Assembly (NCBI GenBank): GCA_900762325.1
Contig: CAAFGG010000004.1
Location: 1-55,421, forward strand
Source: an uncultured Collinsella sp.
GTDB taxonomy: Bacteria > Actinomycetota > Coriobacteriia > Coriobacteriales > Coriobacteriaceae
Direction: 5' to 3'
DNA length: 55,421 nt
Below the pieces are notes generated by a model. It worked only from the letters and a program-made list of their open reading frames with translations. It was not told the origin of the DNA and searched no databases. This document shows, in pieces, positions 26,492 to 34,466 of the stretch; position 1 is the stretch's first letter, and each line of letters starts with the position of its first letter. A program made the translations under genes and the position numbers.

Positions 26492-27340
26492 ATGCCAAGT
26501 TGGAACATTCATATCGCTCAAACGGAGCGCTTGCTGGCACGTGCTAGCGTGCTTGCCGATAGCGTGCGCGACCGCAATGCCTTTTTGTTTGGCTGCGTGG
26601 TTCCGGATATCTTCGTGGGCTATATGGTCCCTGGCATCGCCGATCCCATCCCGTACCGCATTACGCACTTTGCAAAGCCCGAGCCTATCCCTAAGCCGCG
26701 CGAGCACGAGTTCTGGGATACCTATGTGGCGTCGCTGCTTAAAGGCGCATCCGCGGGCGAACCTGCTGAGGCTACCTCGATTGTCGAGGAGCGCGAGCGA
26801 CTGAACCGCGTGCACTATCCTCAGCGCTACAGGGATGCCGAGCCGGTTGTCGGTCCCGGCGCCTGTGAGTTCTCGCTTGCGTCCGAAGATGTGGCGCAAT
26901 CGCTGCTCGATTTAACGCTGGGCGTCTGGTCGCATCTGGTGGCCGACACGGTATGGAACACGCGTGTGAACCAGTATCTGGAAGCACACGGCGGCAAGCC
27001 GTGCGAGGAATTCCGCATTAAAAAGCAGGGTGATTTTGACTGGTTTGGCAAGACGCTGGGCATCGTTTCCATTCCGCGTGCGACCGATCGCCTCTATACC
27101 GCTGCGACGCGTTTTGGGCAGTATCCCATCCATAAGGAGTATGTGCTCAAGACTATCGGCGTCATGCACGAGATTGTACGCGAAAACCCCGGCGAGCCCG
27201 ATCATCCGCCGTATCGACTGCTAACCGAGGAGTTTTTCGATGCAACGTTTACCGAGGTCATCGAGCTAACCGAGGCGGGATTTGCGGCTCGCGTTGCTGC
27301 TTCTGACGTTCCCGCAGTCCCCCTGATCGCTAGCTGCTAG
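26492..27340 (+). CDS. Zinc-dependent phospholipase C-like protein
   Basis: 282 residues. The N-terminus (MPSWNIHIAQTERLLA) and the later DLTLGVWSHLVADTVWN and HFAKPEPIPKPREHEFW carry the spaced His/Asp/Trp pattern of the zinc-dependent phospholipase C fold found in many uncharacterised Gram-positive proteins. There is no signal peptide, which is unlike secreted phospholipases, so the enzyme activity is doubtful. The start at 26492 is preferred with GGGGGTGG upstream; an ATG at 26480 is also in frame. It is convergent with pyk and appears to be separate from the nik operon (a TATAGT-like -10 lies near 26461). Confidence 0.7.
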   Translation: MPSWNIHIAQTERLLARASVLADSVRDRNAFLFGCVVPDIFVGYMVPGIADPIPYRITHFAKPEPIPKPREHEFWDTYVASLLKGASAGEPAEATSIVEERERLNRVHYPQRYRDAEPVVGPGACEFSLASEDVAQSLLDLTLGVWSHLVADTVWNTRVNQYLEAHGGKPCEEFRIKKQGDFDWFGKTLGIVSIPRATDRLYTAATRFGQYPIHKEYVLKTIGVMHEIVRENPGEPDHPPYRLLTEEFFDATFTEVIELTEAGFAARVAASDVPAVPLIASC

Positions 27341-27477
27341 CTGGCCGGCTTAACGGCGAACAGCTCATCCCAATCGACCAATAGCTCCCGCCGCAGGGCA
27401 TCTTCGGTGGTGCGCTCGGCATCGGAGAGGCTTGCGACTGAACGCAAATCGATGAAGCTGCATATGAAGAAGGTCTT

Positions 27478-27510
27478 AAAAAAGGCCCGGAAGGCAATGC
27501 CTTCCGGGCC
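27478..27510 (-). terminator. Terminator of pyk
   Basis: Palindrome of 27 nt at 27484-27510 (GGCCCGGAAGGC arms), followed on the minus strand by a run of T (27483-27478). Confidence 0.9.
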
Positions 27511-27542
27511 CTTTGCAATGCAAATCTGCTTGCAAGTACGAT

Positions 27543-29003
27543 TTAGCGGACCTGAGCGACGTAAGCGACGTTGGTCGAGGAGACCTTGTCCTCGAGCTGG
27601 ACGCTCATACGGGGATCGCCGGCAGTAGCGACAGTCAGGTCGCCAGTCTCGACGTAGCCGAGCTCCTTAGCGGTCTCGATCGCCTTGACGATCGTGCCGT
27701 TGACGGTGCCCTGGGTAATCTCGGCCTGGTGCGGGATAACGCCCCAGTACATAATCATCTGCTGGACGGCCCACTCGTGGCGGGAGAACGCGCAGATCGG
27801 CATGTTGGGACGGAAGTGCGAGATCAGGCGAGCGGTACGACCGGTGGTCGTCGGCACGGTGATGCACTTGGCGCCAACGGTGGTAGCCATGTTCACAGCG
27901 GACATACCCACAACGTTGTTGACGACGCGGGTGCCGTGAGCGTCAGCCGGAACCTCGAGCGGAGCGTGAGCCGGGAGGTACTTCTCGGTCTCGAGAGCAA
28001 TGCTGGCCTGCATCTTGACGGCCTCGACCGGGTACTTACCGGCAGCGGACTCGCCAGAGAGCATAACGGCGTCGGTGCCGTCGTAAATGGCGTTAGCAAC
28101 GTCGGCAACCTCGGCGCGCGTCGGGCGCGGGTTCTGCTGCATGGAGTCGAGCATCTGCGTAGCGGTGATGACGGGCTTGTAGGCCGCGTTGCACTTGGCG
28201 ATGATCTCCTTCTGGATGTGGGGAACGAGCTCGGGCTTGATCTCGATGCCCAGGTCGCCACGGGCGACCATGATGCCGTCGGAAGCTTCGAGGATCTCGT
28301 CGAAGTTCTCGACGCCCAGGGCGCACTCGATCTTCGGGAAGATCGTCACGTGCTCGCCACCGTTCTCGCGGCAAAGCTTGCGAATGCCGCGGACGGACTC
28401 GCCGTCACGGATGAAGGAAGCGGCGATGTAGTCGATGTTCTCGGTCAGGCCAAAGAGGATGTCCTGACGATCGCGCTCGGTGATGGCGGGCAGCGAGATG
28501 TTGACGTTGGGCATGTTGACGCCCTTGCGCTCACCGATCAGGCCGTCGTTCTTAACGACGCAGGTCATGTCCTGGCCGTCGACGGACTCGACCTCGAGGG
28601 CAACCAGGCCGTCATCGACTAGGATGAGGGAGCCCTTCTCGACCTCGGAGGGCAGAGCCAGGTAGTCGAGGGAGATGTGCTCAGAGGTGCCGTGGAAATC
28701 CTCGGACGTGGGCTGAGCGGTGACGACGATCTTGTCGCCGGTCTTGACGGCGACCTTCTTGCCGTCGACCAGAAGGCCGGTGCGGACCTCGGGGCCCTTG
28801 GTGTCGAGCAGGATGCCGACGGGCAGACCGAGCTCCTTGGAAATACGACGGACGCGCTCGATGCGACCGTGGTGCTCGTCGTAGGATCCGTGCGAGAAGT
28901 TAAAACGGGCGACGTTCATGCCCGCCTTGATCATCTCGCGGATGGTCTCGTCGCTATCGCAGGCGGGACCCATGGTGCATACAATCTTGGTGCGCTTGTA
29001 CAT
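27543..29003 (-). CDS. pyk: Pyruvate kinase
   Basis: Converts phosphoenolpyruvate and ADP to pyruvate and ATP in the last step of glycolysis; 486 residues, cytoplasmic. Seen: KRTKIVCTMGPA, NVARFNFSHGSYDEH (substrate-binding Arg/Asn/Ser/His), LLDTKGPEVRTG, the catalytic lysine region FPKIECALGVENFDEI, MVARGDLGIE, and MLSGESAAGKYP. The C-terminal allosteric domain is present; there is no extra PEP-utiliser domain. Start context on the minus strand includes GGAGGTC upstream. A TATAAT at 29072-29067 (minus strand) is the probable -10, with no good -35. Confidence 0.97.
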   Translation of the reverse strand: MYKRTKIVCTMGPACDSDETIREMIKAGMNVARFNFSHGSYDEHHGRIERVRRISKELGLPVGILLDTKGPEVRTGLLVDGKKVAVKTGDKIVVTAQPTSEDFHGTSEHISLDYLALPSEVEKGSLILVDDGLVALEVESVDGQDMTCVVKNDGLIGERKGVNMPNVNISLPAITERDRQDILFGLTENIDYIAASFIRDGESVRGIRKLCRENGGEHVTIFPKIECALGVENFDEILEASDGIMVARGDLGIEIKPELVPHIQKEIIAKCNAAYKPVITATQMLDSMQQNPRPTRAEVADVANAIYDGTDAVMLSGESAAGKYPVEAVKMQASIALETEKYLPAHAPLEVPADAHGTRVVNNVVGMSAVNMATTVGAKCITVPTTTGRTARLISHFRPNMPICAFSRHEWAVQQMIMYWGVIPHQAEITQGTVNGTIVKAIETAKELGYVETGDLTVATAGDPRMSVQLEDKVSSTNVAYVAQVR

Positions 29004-29066
29004 TCAGACCTCCATCTGACATCGTCTTGCGCTGATAGATAAACCATAAGAAATAAAACTGAGATG

Positions 29067-29072
29067 ATTATA
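29067..29072 (-). promoter_or_regulatory. Probable -10 element of pyk
   Basis: TATAAT on the minus strand about 64 nt upstream of the pyk start. No convincing -35 lies 16-18 nt away. I see nothing else in 29100-29290. Confidence 0.45.
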
Positions 29073-29296
29073 ACGAAATGCCGACCGAATACCCCAAAAA
29101 ATCGACCGTATGCCGAATTAGAAGTTCATTTTTTGCGGAAAAACGGTATATGCAAAAACTTTACCAACCGTTCTAACCGCTGCTATCTGGGCGATATTTT
29201 AGTTTGGCGACGCACCGAAGAAAAAACGTTTTATCAATGTTGAGCATCATACGGTCTGCATCGTTGCTTATGGACCATATTTCCAAATGGATTGTT

Positions 29297-29329
29297 TTGG
29301 CTAGACGCGTTGCTATGGGGTACCATAGC
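29297..29329 (+). promoter_or_regulatory. Promoter of the P-type ATPase gene with overlapping dyad
   Basis: TTGGCT (29297-29302), 18-nt spacer, TACCAT (29321-29326). A perfect dyad GCTATGG-N4-CCATAGC (29312-29329) covers the -10, as an operator would. Expected transcription start is about 29333, directly before the structured leader. Confidence 0.5.
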
Positions 29330-29332
29330 TCC

Positions 29333-29444
29333 ACTATCAACTGCCGCTCAGCACGGCAGCCTTGATGAGCCCTTGCCCTTCTCCTGGGAATTATGATCGG
29401 GCATCAATCTGCTGAGTGGCCCGAATCCCAGGAGGGGACTCTAT
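29333..29444 (+). ncRNA. Structured leader RNA with kissing loops and buried ribosome-binding site
   Basis: Hairpin 1: 29336-29346 pairs with 29354-29366 (11 bp, CC bulge) and shows a 7-nt loop CTCAGCA (29347-29353). Hairpin 2: 29378-29389 pairs with 29426-29437 (12 bp including two G-U), then an asymmetric internal loop (7 and 1 nt), then 29397-29402 with 29419-29424 (6 bp); its 16-nt loop contains TGCTGAG (29410-29416), the exact complement of loop 1. The Shine-Dalgarno AGGAGGGG (29430-29437) lies wholly within the 3' arm of hairpin 2, 7 nt before the ATG. I do not see the yybP-ykoY GGGGAGUA element or M-box hallmarks. Likely a cis-regulatory RNA; the ligand is unknown. Confidence 0.65.
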
Positions 29445-32126
29445 ATGCAAAAGGAATACCTGTCCGCCGCGGCGGAGGTACTCAGCGACCAAGGTGTCGA
29501 TGAGAACCTCGGCCTGAGCAACGACGAGGCGTCGTCGCGCCTCGCCAAGACAGGCCCTAACAAGCTCGAGGAAGCCGAGAAGACGCCGCTGTGGAAGCGC
29601 TTCTTTGAGCAGATGGCCGACCCCATGGTCATTATGCTGATCGTTGCCGCCGTTATCAGCGCGCTCACGGGCATGGTCAAGGGCGAACCCGACTTTGCCG
29701 ACGTCGCCATCATCATGTTCGTCGTTATCGTCAACTCGGTGCTGGGCGTGGTCCAGGAAGCTAAAAGCGAGGAGGCTCTCGAGGCCCTGCAGGAGATGAG
29801 CGCGGCGCAGTCCAAGGTGCTGCGCGACGGCAAGCTCGTGCACCTGCCGAGCGCCGAGCTCGTGCCCGGTGACGTGATCATGCTCGAGGCGGGCGACTCC
29901 GTCCCGGCTGACTGCCGCGTGCTCGAGAGCGCCACGATGAAGATCGAAGAGGCTGCACTCACCGGCGAGTCCGTGCCTGTCGAGAAGCATGCCAACGTGA
30001 TCGAGCTCGCCACCGGCACCGATGACGTGCCGCTCGGCGACCGCAAGAACATGTGCTACATGGGCTCTACCGTGGTGTACGGCCGTGGCCGCGCCGTCGT
30101 AGTCGGTACCGGCATGGATACCGAGATGGGCAAGATCGCCGGTGCCCTGGCCGAGGCCAAGGAAGAGCTCACGCCGCTGCAGGTGAAGCTTGCCGAGCTC
30201 AGCCGCATCCTCACCATCATGGTTATCGTCATCTGCGTCGTCATCTTTGGCGTTGATATCATCCGCCACGGCGTGGGCAACGTTCTTACCGACCCGACCG
30301 CTCTGCTCGATACCTTTATGGTCGCCGTCTCGCTCGCCGTCGCTGCCATCCCCGAGGGCCTGGTCGCCGTCGTGACCATCGTGCTGTCGCTTGGCGTGAC
30401 CAAGATGGCCAAGCGCCAGGCAATCATCCGCAAGCTCTCTGCCGTCGAGACTCTCGGCTGCACGCAGACCATCTGCTCCGACAAGACCGGTACCCTTACC
30501 CAAAACAAGATGACTGTCGTCAAGCACGAGCTCGCTGCGCCTAAGGAGAAGTTCCTGGCCGGCATGGCGCTGTGCTCCGACGCCCAGTGGGACGAGGAGC
30601 TGGGCGAGGCCGTGGGCGAGCCGACTGAGTGCGCGCTCGTCAACGATGCCGGCAAGGCTGGTCTCACTGGCCTGACTGCCGAGCACCCGCGCGTGGGCGA
30701 GGCCCCGTTCGACTCGGGCCGCAAGATGATGTCCGTGGTCGTCGAGACCCTGGACGGCGAGTATGAGCAGTACACCAAGGGCGCGCCCGACGTGGTGATC
30801 GGCCTGTGCACCCATATCTACGAGGGCGATAAGGTCGTCCCCCTGACCGAGGAGCGTCGTGCCGAGCTCGTGGCCGCCAACAAGGCCATGGCCGACGAGG
30901 CCCTGCGCGTGCTGGCGCTGGCAAGCCGCACCTACACCGAGGTCCCGGCCGACTGCAGCCCCGCTGCGCTCGAGCATGACCTGGTCTTCTGCGGCCTGTC
31001 CGGCATGATTGACCCTGTCCGCCCCGAGGTCGCCGACGCCATCCGCGAGGCGCACGACGCCGGTATCCGAACCGTCATGATCACGGGCGACCACATCGAC
31101 ACCGCCGTGGCCATCGCCAAGCAGCTGGGTATCGTCACCGATCGCAGCCAGGCCATCACGGGCGCCGACCTCGACCGCATGAGCGACGAGGAGCTCGACG
31201 CGCACATCGAGGACTACGGCGTGTACGCCCGCGTCCAGCCCGAGCACAAGACACGCATCGTCGAGGCTTGGAAGTCGCGCGACCAGATCGTGGCCATGAC
31301 GGGCGACGGCGTCAACGACGCCCCGTCCATCAAGCGCGCCGACATCGGCGTTGGCATGGGCATCACCGGTACCGACGTCACCAAGAACGTTGCCGACATG
31401 GTGCTTGCCGACGACAACTTCGCCACCATCATCGGTGCTTGCGAAGAGGGTCGCCGCATCTACGACAACATCCGCAAGGTCATCCAGTTCCTGCTTTCGG
31501 CCAACCTTGCCGAGGTGTTCTCGGTGTTTATCGCCACGCTCATCGGCTTTACCATCTTCCAGCCGGTGCAGCTGCTGTGGGTGAACTTGGTCACCGACTG
31601 TTTCCCCGCGCTCGCGCTGGGCATGGAGGACGCCGAGGGCGACATCATGAAGCGCAAGCCGCGCAACGCCAAGGACGGTGTCTTTGCCGGACATATGGGT
31701 CTGGACTGCGTGGTCCAGGGCCTGATCATCACCGTGCTGGTGCTGGCGAGCTTCTTTGTGGGCGTGTACTTTGACATGGGCTACATCCACATCTCCGATA
31801 TGATCGCCGGCAATGCCGACGAGGAAGGCGTGATGATGGCGTTCATCACGCTCAACATGGTCGAGATTTTCCACTGCTTCAATATGCGCAGCCGTCGTGC
31901 GTCGCTGTTCACCATGAAGAAGCAGAACAAGTGGCTGTGGGCTTCTGCCGCGCTGGCACTGGTGCTGACGGTGATCGTGACCGTGCAGCCGACGCTTGCC
32001 GAGATGTTCTTTGGCCCTGTGACGCTTGAGCTCAAGGGCGTTCTTGCCGCGCTGGGCCTGGCCTTCCTGATCATTCCGTTGATGGAGATCTACAAGGCGA
32101 TCATGCGCGCTGTGGAGAAGGAGTAA
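29445..32126 (+). CDS. P-type cation-transporting ATPase, SERCA-like (predicted Ca2+)
   Basis: 893-residue P2-type ATPase, about ten membrane helices, cation export. Seen: actuator motif TGES near 173, M4 AAIPEGL near 300, phosphorylation site D346 in SDKTGTLTQNK, hinge TGDGVNDAPSIKRADIGVGMG. The cation-site residues of SERCA appear conserved: Glu in PEGL (M4), Asn and Glu in SANLAEV (M5), and Asn/Thr/Asp in WVNLVTDCFPALALG (M6). Both calcium sites therefore look intact, though manganese transport by related enzymes is known. Start: AGGAGGGG 7 nt upstream, held in the leader hairpin. The gene stands alone, with its own promoter, leader and terminator. Confidence 0.93.
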   Translation: MQKEYLSAAAEVLSDQGVDENLGLSNDEASSRLAKTGPNKLEEAEKTPLWKRFFEQMADPMVIMLIVAAVISALTGMVKGEPDFADVAIIMFVVIVNSVLGVVQEAKSEEALEALQEMSAAQSKVLRDGKLVHLPSAELVPGDVIMLEAGDSVPADCRVLESATMKIEEAALTGESVPVEKHANVIELATGTDDVPLGDRKNMCYMGSTVVYGRGRAVVVGTGMDTEMGKIAGALAEAKEELTPLQVKLAELSRILTIMVIVICVVIFGVDIIRHGVGNVLTDPTALLDTFMVAVSLAVAAIPEGLVAVVTIVLSLGVTKMAKRQAIIRKLSAVETLGCTQTICSDKTGTLTQNKMTVVKHELAAPKEKFLAGMALCSDAQWDEELGEAVGEPTECALVNDAGKAGLTGLTAEHPRVGEAPFDSGRKMMSVVVETLDGEYEQYTKGAPDVVIGLCTHIYEGDKVVPLTEERRAELVAANKAMADEALRVLALASRTYTEVPADCSPAALEHDLVFCGLSGMIDPVRPEVADAIREAHDAGIRTVMITGDHIDTAVAIAKQLGIVTDRSQAITGADLDRMSDEELDAHIEDYGVYARVQPEHKTRIVEAWKSRDQIVAMTGDGVNDAPSIKRADIGVGMGITGTDVTKNVADMVLADDNFATIIGACEEGRRIYDNIRKVIQFLLSANLAEVFSVFIATLIGFTIFQPVQLLWVNLVTDCFPALALGMEDAEGDIMKRKPRNAKDGVFAGHMGLDCVVQGLIITVLVLASFFVGVYFDMGYIHISDMIAGNADEEGVMMAFITLNMVEIFHCFNMRSRRASLFTMKKQNKWLWASAALALVLTVIVTVQPTLAEMFFGPVTLELKGVLAALGLAFLIIPLMEIYKAIMRAVEKE

Positions 32127-32287
32127 CGTACCTGTCCGGGCCCGCCCACCTGCGGGGTTTCCACGGGCACGTCCTCGTCGCTTCGCGCTGCGGGATCGCT
32201 CAGAAGAAAACACTCCCGGGGCGGGCCCTGCGGTATCCTTGCTGGCTTTTCTCCCGTGCGGATGAAAAGGGCTGAGGGAAAGTTTGT

Positions 32288-32321
32288 GAGCTGGTCGGGC
32301 TTTGCCCGGCCAGCTCTTTTT
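32288..32321 (+). terminator. Terminator after the P-type ATPase
   Basis: 13-bp stem (32288-32300 with 32304-32316, one G-U-type mismatch) with a TTT loop and five T. Confidence 0.88.
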
Positions 32322-32331
32322 GATTTAAAAT
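32302..32331 (+). promoter_or_regulatory. Probable rsgA promoter
   Basis: TTGCCC (32302-32307), 18-nt spacer, TAAAAT (32326-32331), partly inside the preceding terminator. Confidence 0.5.
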
Positions 32332-32369
32332 ACCTGCTCAGTTGTGTGGTTTTGTGCTGGGAGGCATCT

Positions 32370-33554
32370 GTGGGCAAGGCGAAGGCTAAAGCGAAGAAAA
32401 AGACGACGGGGGCGCGGGCTAAGCGCGATCGTCGTCGGAAGCTCGCGACCGAGGCTCCCGCATCTGCCGAGGAGTTGTTGGCGAGCGTACCGGGGCTCGA
32501 TGCGCTGCAGGATGTTCCGGCGTTTGATGACCTGCCGGTCGATGAAGCCCAGCAGACTGCCTTTGATGATTTCTGCGCACATGCCGAGGAGCCCGAGCAG
32601 ATGCAGCTGGGTGCCGTGGTGCGCTTGGATCGCGGGTTTCCGCTGGTGGCGACTGCCAATGACACATTTCGCGCCGAGCACGCCGTAGGGTTTGCCAAGG
32701 CGCGTGGCGAGGACGAAGTCCTGCTGCCCGCCGTGGGCGATCGCGTGGCGGTGCGTCGTGCTCCCGGGCACGACATGGGCGTGATCGAGTGTGTACTGCC
32801 GCGCCGTACGAGCTTTGAGCGTTGGCGCGGCCGTGCCCGCGGCGAGCGCCAGGTGCTTTGCTCCAACGTTGACAGCGTACTAATCGTGCAGGCGCTCGGC
32901 GCCGGCGAGGTACTGCTCGATCGCGTGGCGCGCTCGCTGGTGTTGGCACTCGACTGCGAGGCCGAGCCGGTGGTGGTGCTCACCAAGGCAGATCGCTGCG
33001 AGGCTGACGAGCTGGAGCACGATCTGGACCGTGTGCATCGCTTGGTGGGTCCGGATGTGCGCGTGATCGTGACGTCTTCTGCCGAGGGCCGTGGCCTGGA
33101 CGAGGTACGCGCTTGCGTGCCCGCCGGAAGCTGCGCCATGATCTTGGGCGAGTCGGGTGCCGGCAAGTCAACGCTGCTCAATGCGCTGCTGGGCCACGAT
33201 GCGCTGGCCACCGGTGGCGTGCGTGAGCGCGACGATCAGGGCCGTCACACCACGGTCGCACGCGTGATGGTGGCGCTGCCGGGCGACGCCGGCGTGATTG
33301 CCGATGCCCCGGGCCTGCGCAGCCTGCCGCTCGTGGGCCACGAGCGGGGTCTGGCGCGCGCCTTCCCCGAGATTGTCGAGGCGTCGCGCGCATGCCGGTT
33401 TGGCGATTGCACGCACACTCACGAGCCGGGTTGTGCCGTTCGCGAGGCCGAGGGTGCCGGGCAGATTGACAGCCTGCGCCTGGAAACGTTCCAAAATCTG
33501 GCGTCATCCATGCGCGTGAGTGCTCAAATGCTCGACCCCGATGTGCATCTGTAA
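32370..33554 (+). CDS. rsgA: Ribosome small subunit-dependent GTPase A
   Basis: Circularly permuted GTPase that checks late 30S assembly and releases RbfA; cytoplasmic, 394 residues. Seen: a lysine-rich N-terminal tail, an OB fold, then GTPase motifs in permuted order: LTKAD (G4), GESGAGKST (G1) and DAPG (G3), followed by the zinc knuckle CRFGDCTHTHEPGC. The start is the GTG at 32370, with GGGAGG 5 nt upstream; the frame is open to 32256 but the extra sequence is unlike the family. It is monocistronic between two terminators. Confidence 0.95.
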   Translation: MGKAKAKAKKKTTGARAKRDRRRKLATEAPASAEELLASVPGLDALQDVPAFDDLPVDEAQQTAFDDFCAHAEEPEQMQLGAVVRLDRGFPLVATANDTFRAEHAVGFAKARGEDEVLLPAVGDRVAVRRAPGHDMGVIECVLPRRTSFERWRGRARGERQVLCSNVDSVLIVQALGAGEVLLDRVARSLVLALDCEAEPVVVLTKADRCEADELEHDLDRVHRLVGPDVRVIVTSSAEGRGLDEVRACVPAGSCAMILGESGAGKSTLLNALLGHDALATGGVRERDDQGRHTTVARVMVALPGDAGVIADAPGLRSLPLVGHERGLARAFPEIVEASRACRFGDCTHTHEPGCAVREAEGAGQIDSLRLETFQNLASSMRVSAQMLDPDVHL

Positions 33555-33572
33555 TTGGAATTTCCTATGACA

Positions 33573-33606
33573 GCCGTCTCTCAACTGTTTGGGAGGCGGC
33601 TTTTTT
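33573..33606 (+). terminator. Terminator of rsgA
   Basis: Stem GCCGTCTC (33573-33580) with GAGGCGGC (33593-33600), one G-U, then six T. Confidence 0.85.
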
Positions 33607-33806
33607 GCTGCCAAAACGCTCCAAAACATGCAGTTTGCCGACGTGCTGACCAAAAACTTGCCACGAGCTTGACGGGCTGGTTAGCTTTTGGTCAGCAATT
33701 GGTTTGACATCGAAAACCAAGATTGCGATCGCGCCGCTTTGCGCCCTGGTCGCCCAGACAATGGTGGTGCGGGCATTCGCCCGGCACTGCCATGAGAGGA
33801 GCGGCC

Positions 33807-34466
33807 GTGAACAAGAGCAAGCGCATCGCCATCAGTCTGGTCGCGGGCGTGCTCGCCGCGCTGCTCTGCATGGTCTACGCATCGTCGATTCGCTCGCAGG
33901 CCGAGCGGGCCCAGGCCGAGACCCTGGCCAAGTACGGCGGCGATCGCGCCGAGGTGTGCGTCGCGGCTCGTGATATCGATGCGGGCGAAACCCTCGACGA
34001 GACCAATGTCGTAACCCAGGAATGGCTGACGAGCCTGCTGCCGCGTGACGCGGCGACCGAGCTGCGTCAGGTGCGCGGCGACGTGACGACCTCGCGCATT
34101 CCCAAAAACGCAGTGATCTGCAATGTCTATACCAAGGCCGAGAGCCACACGCTCGAGGTGCCCAAAGGCAAGGTTGCCGTTTCGGTGGCAGTCGATGCCG
34201 AGCACTCGGTCGGCGGCGCTACGGGCGTGGGTAGTTACGTGGACGTCTACGTGCAAAAAGACGGCGTGACCGATCGGCTGTGCGGTGCGTACGTAATCGA
34301 TACCAGCGAAGAGGCCGGCGCCACGCGCGAAGGAAAGATCGAATGGGTAACGCTGGCTGCCGACCCCGAAGACGTCAAGGAGTTGCTGGGGGCCTCGGGC
34401 AAGGGAACGGTCAGCTTGACGATTCCCGCCACGGCGCGCGGCAAAAAGAGCGGAGGCGACGAGTGA
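33807..34466 (+). CDS. SAF domain pilus assembly protein (CpaB/RcpC-like)
   Basis: 219 residues. One N-terminal membrane span (about 6-26: AISLVAGVLAALLCMVYAS), then an external SAF domain (VCVAARDIDAGETLDETNV, and later IPKNAVICNVYT). CpaB/RcpC proteins organise the Tad pilus at the cell surface; in Gram-positive bacteria there is no secretin partner. The start is the GTG at 33807 with GAGAGGAG 5 nt upstream. The stop overlaps the next start as TGATG. It is the first gene of the Tad operon; the 250 bp upstream of it hold the rsgA terminator and no clear promoter. Confidence 0.82.
   Translation: MNKSKRIAISLVAGVLAALLCMVYASSIRSQAERAQAETLAKYGGDRAEVCVAARDIDAGETLDETNVVTQEWLTSLLPRDAATELRQVRGDVTTSRIPKNAVICNVYTKAESHTLEVPKGKVAVSVAVDAEHSVGGATGVGSYVDVYVQKDGVTDRLCGAYVIDTSEEAGATREGKIEWVTLAADPEDVKELLGASGKGTVSLTIPATARGKKSGGDE

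Noticed and set aside
29130..29444. yybP-ykoY (Mn2+) or M-box (Mg2+) riboswitch before the P-type ATPase
   Set aside because: The conserved GGGGAGUA of yybP-ykoY and the M-box core blocks are absent by eye; a covariance search would be decisive.
29391..32213. Very long minus-strand open frame (940 codons) over the P-type ATPase; similar long frames oppose the DUF4012 gene, the M16C protease, metA, pheT and metG/rsmI
   Set aside because: They mirror real genes in GC-rich DNA, have His/Ala/Gly/Val-skewed composition, no ribosome-binding sites and no domain motifs.
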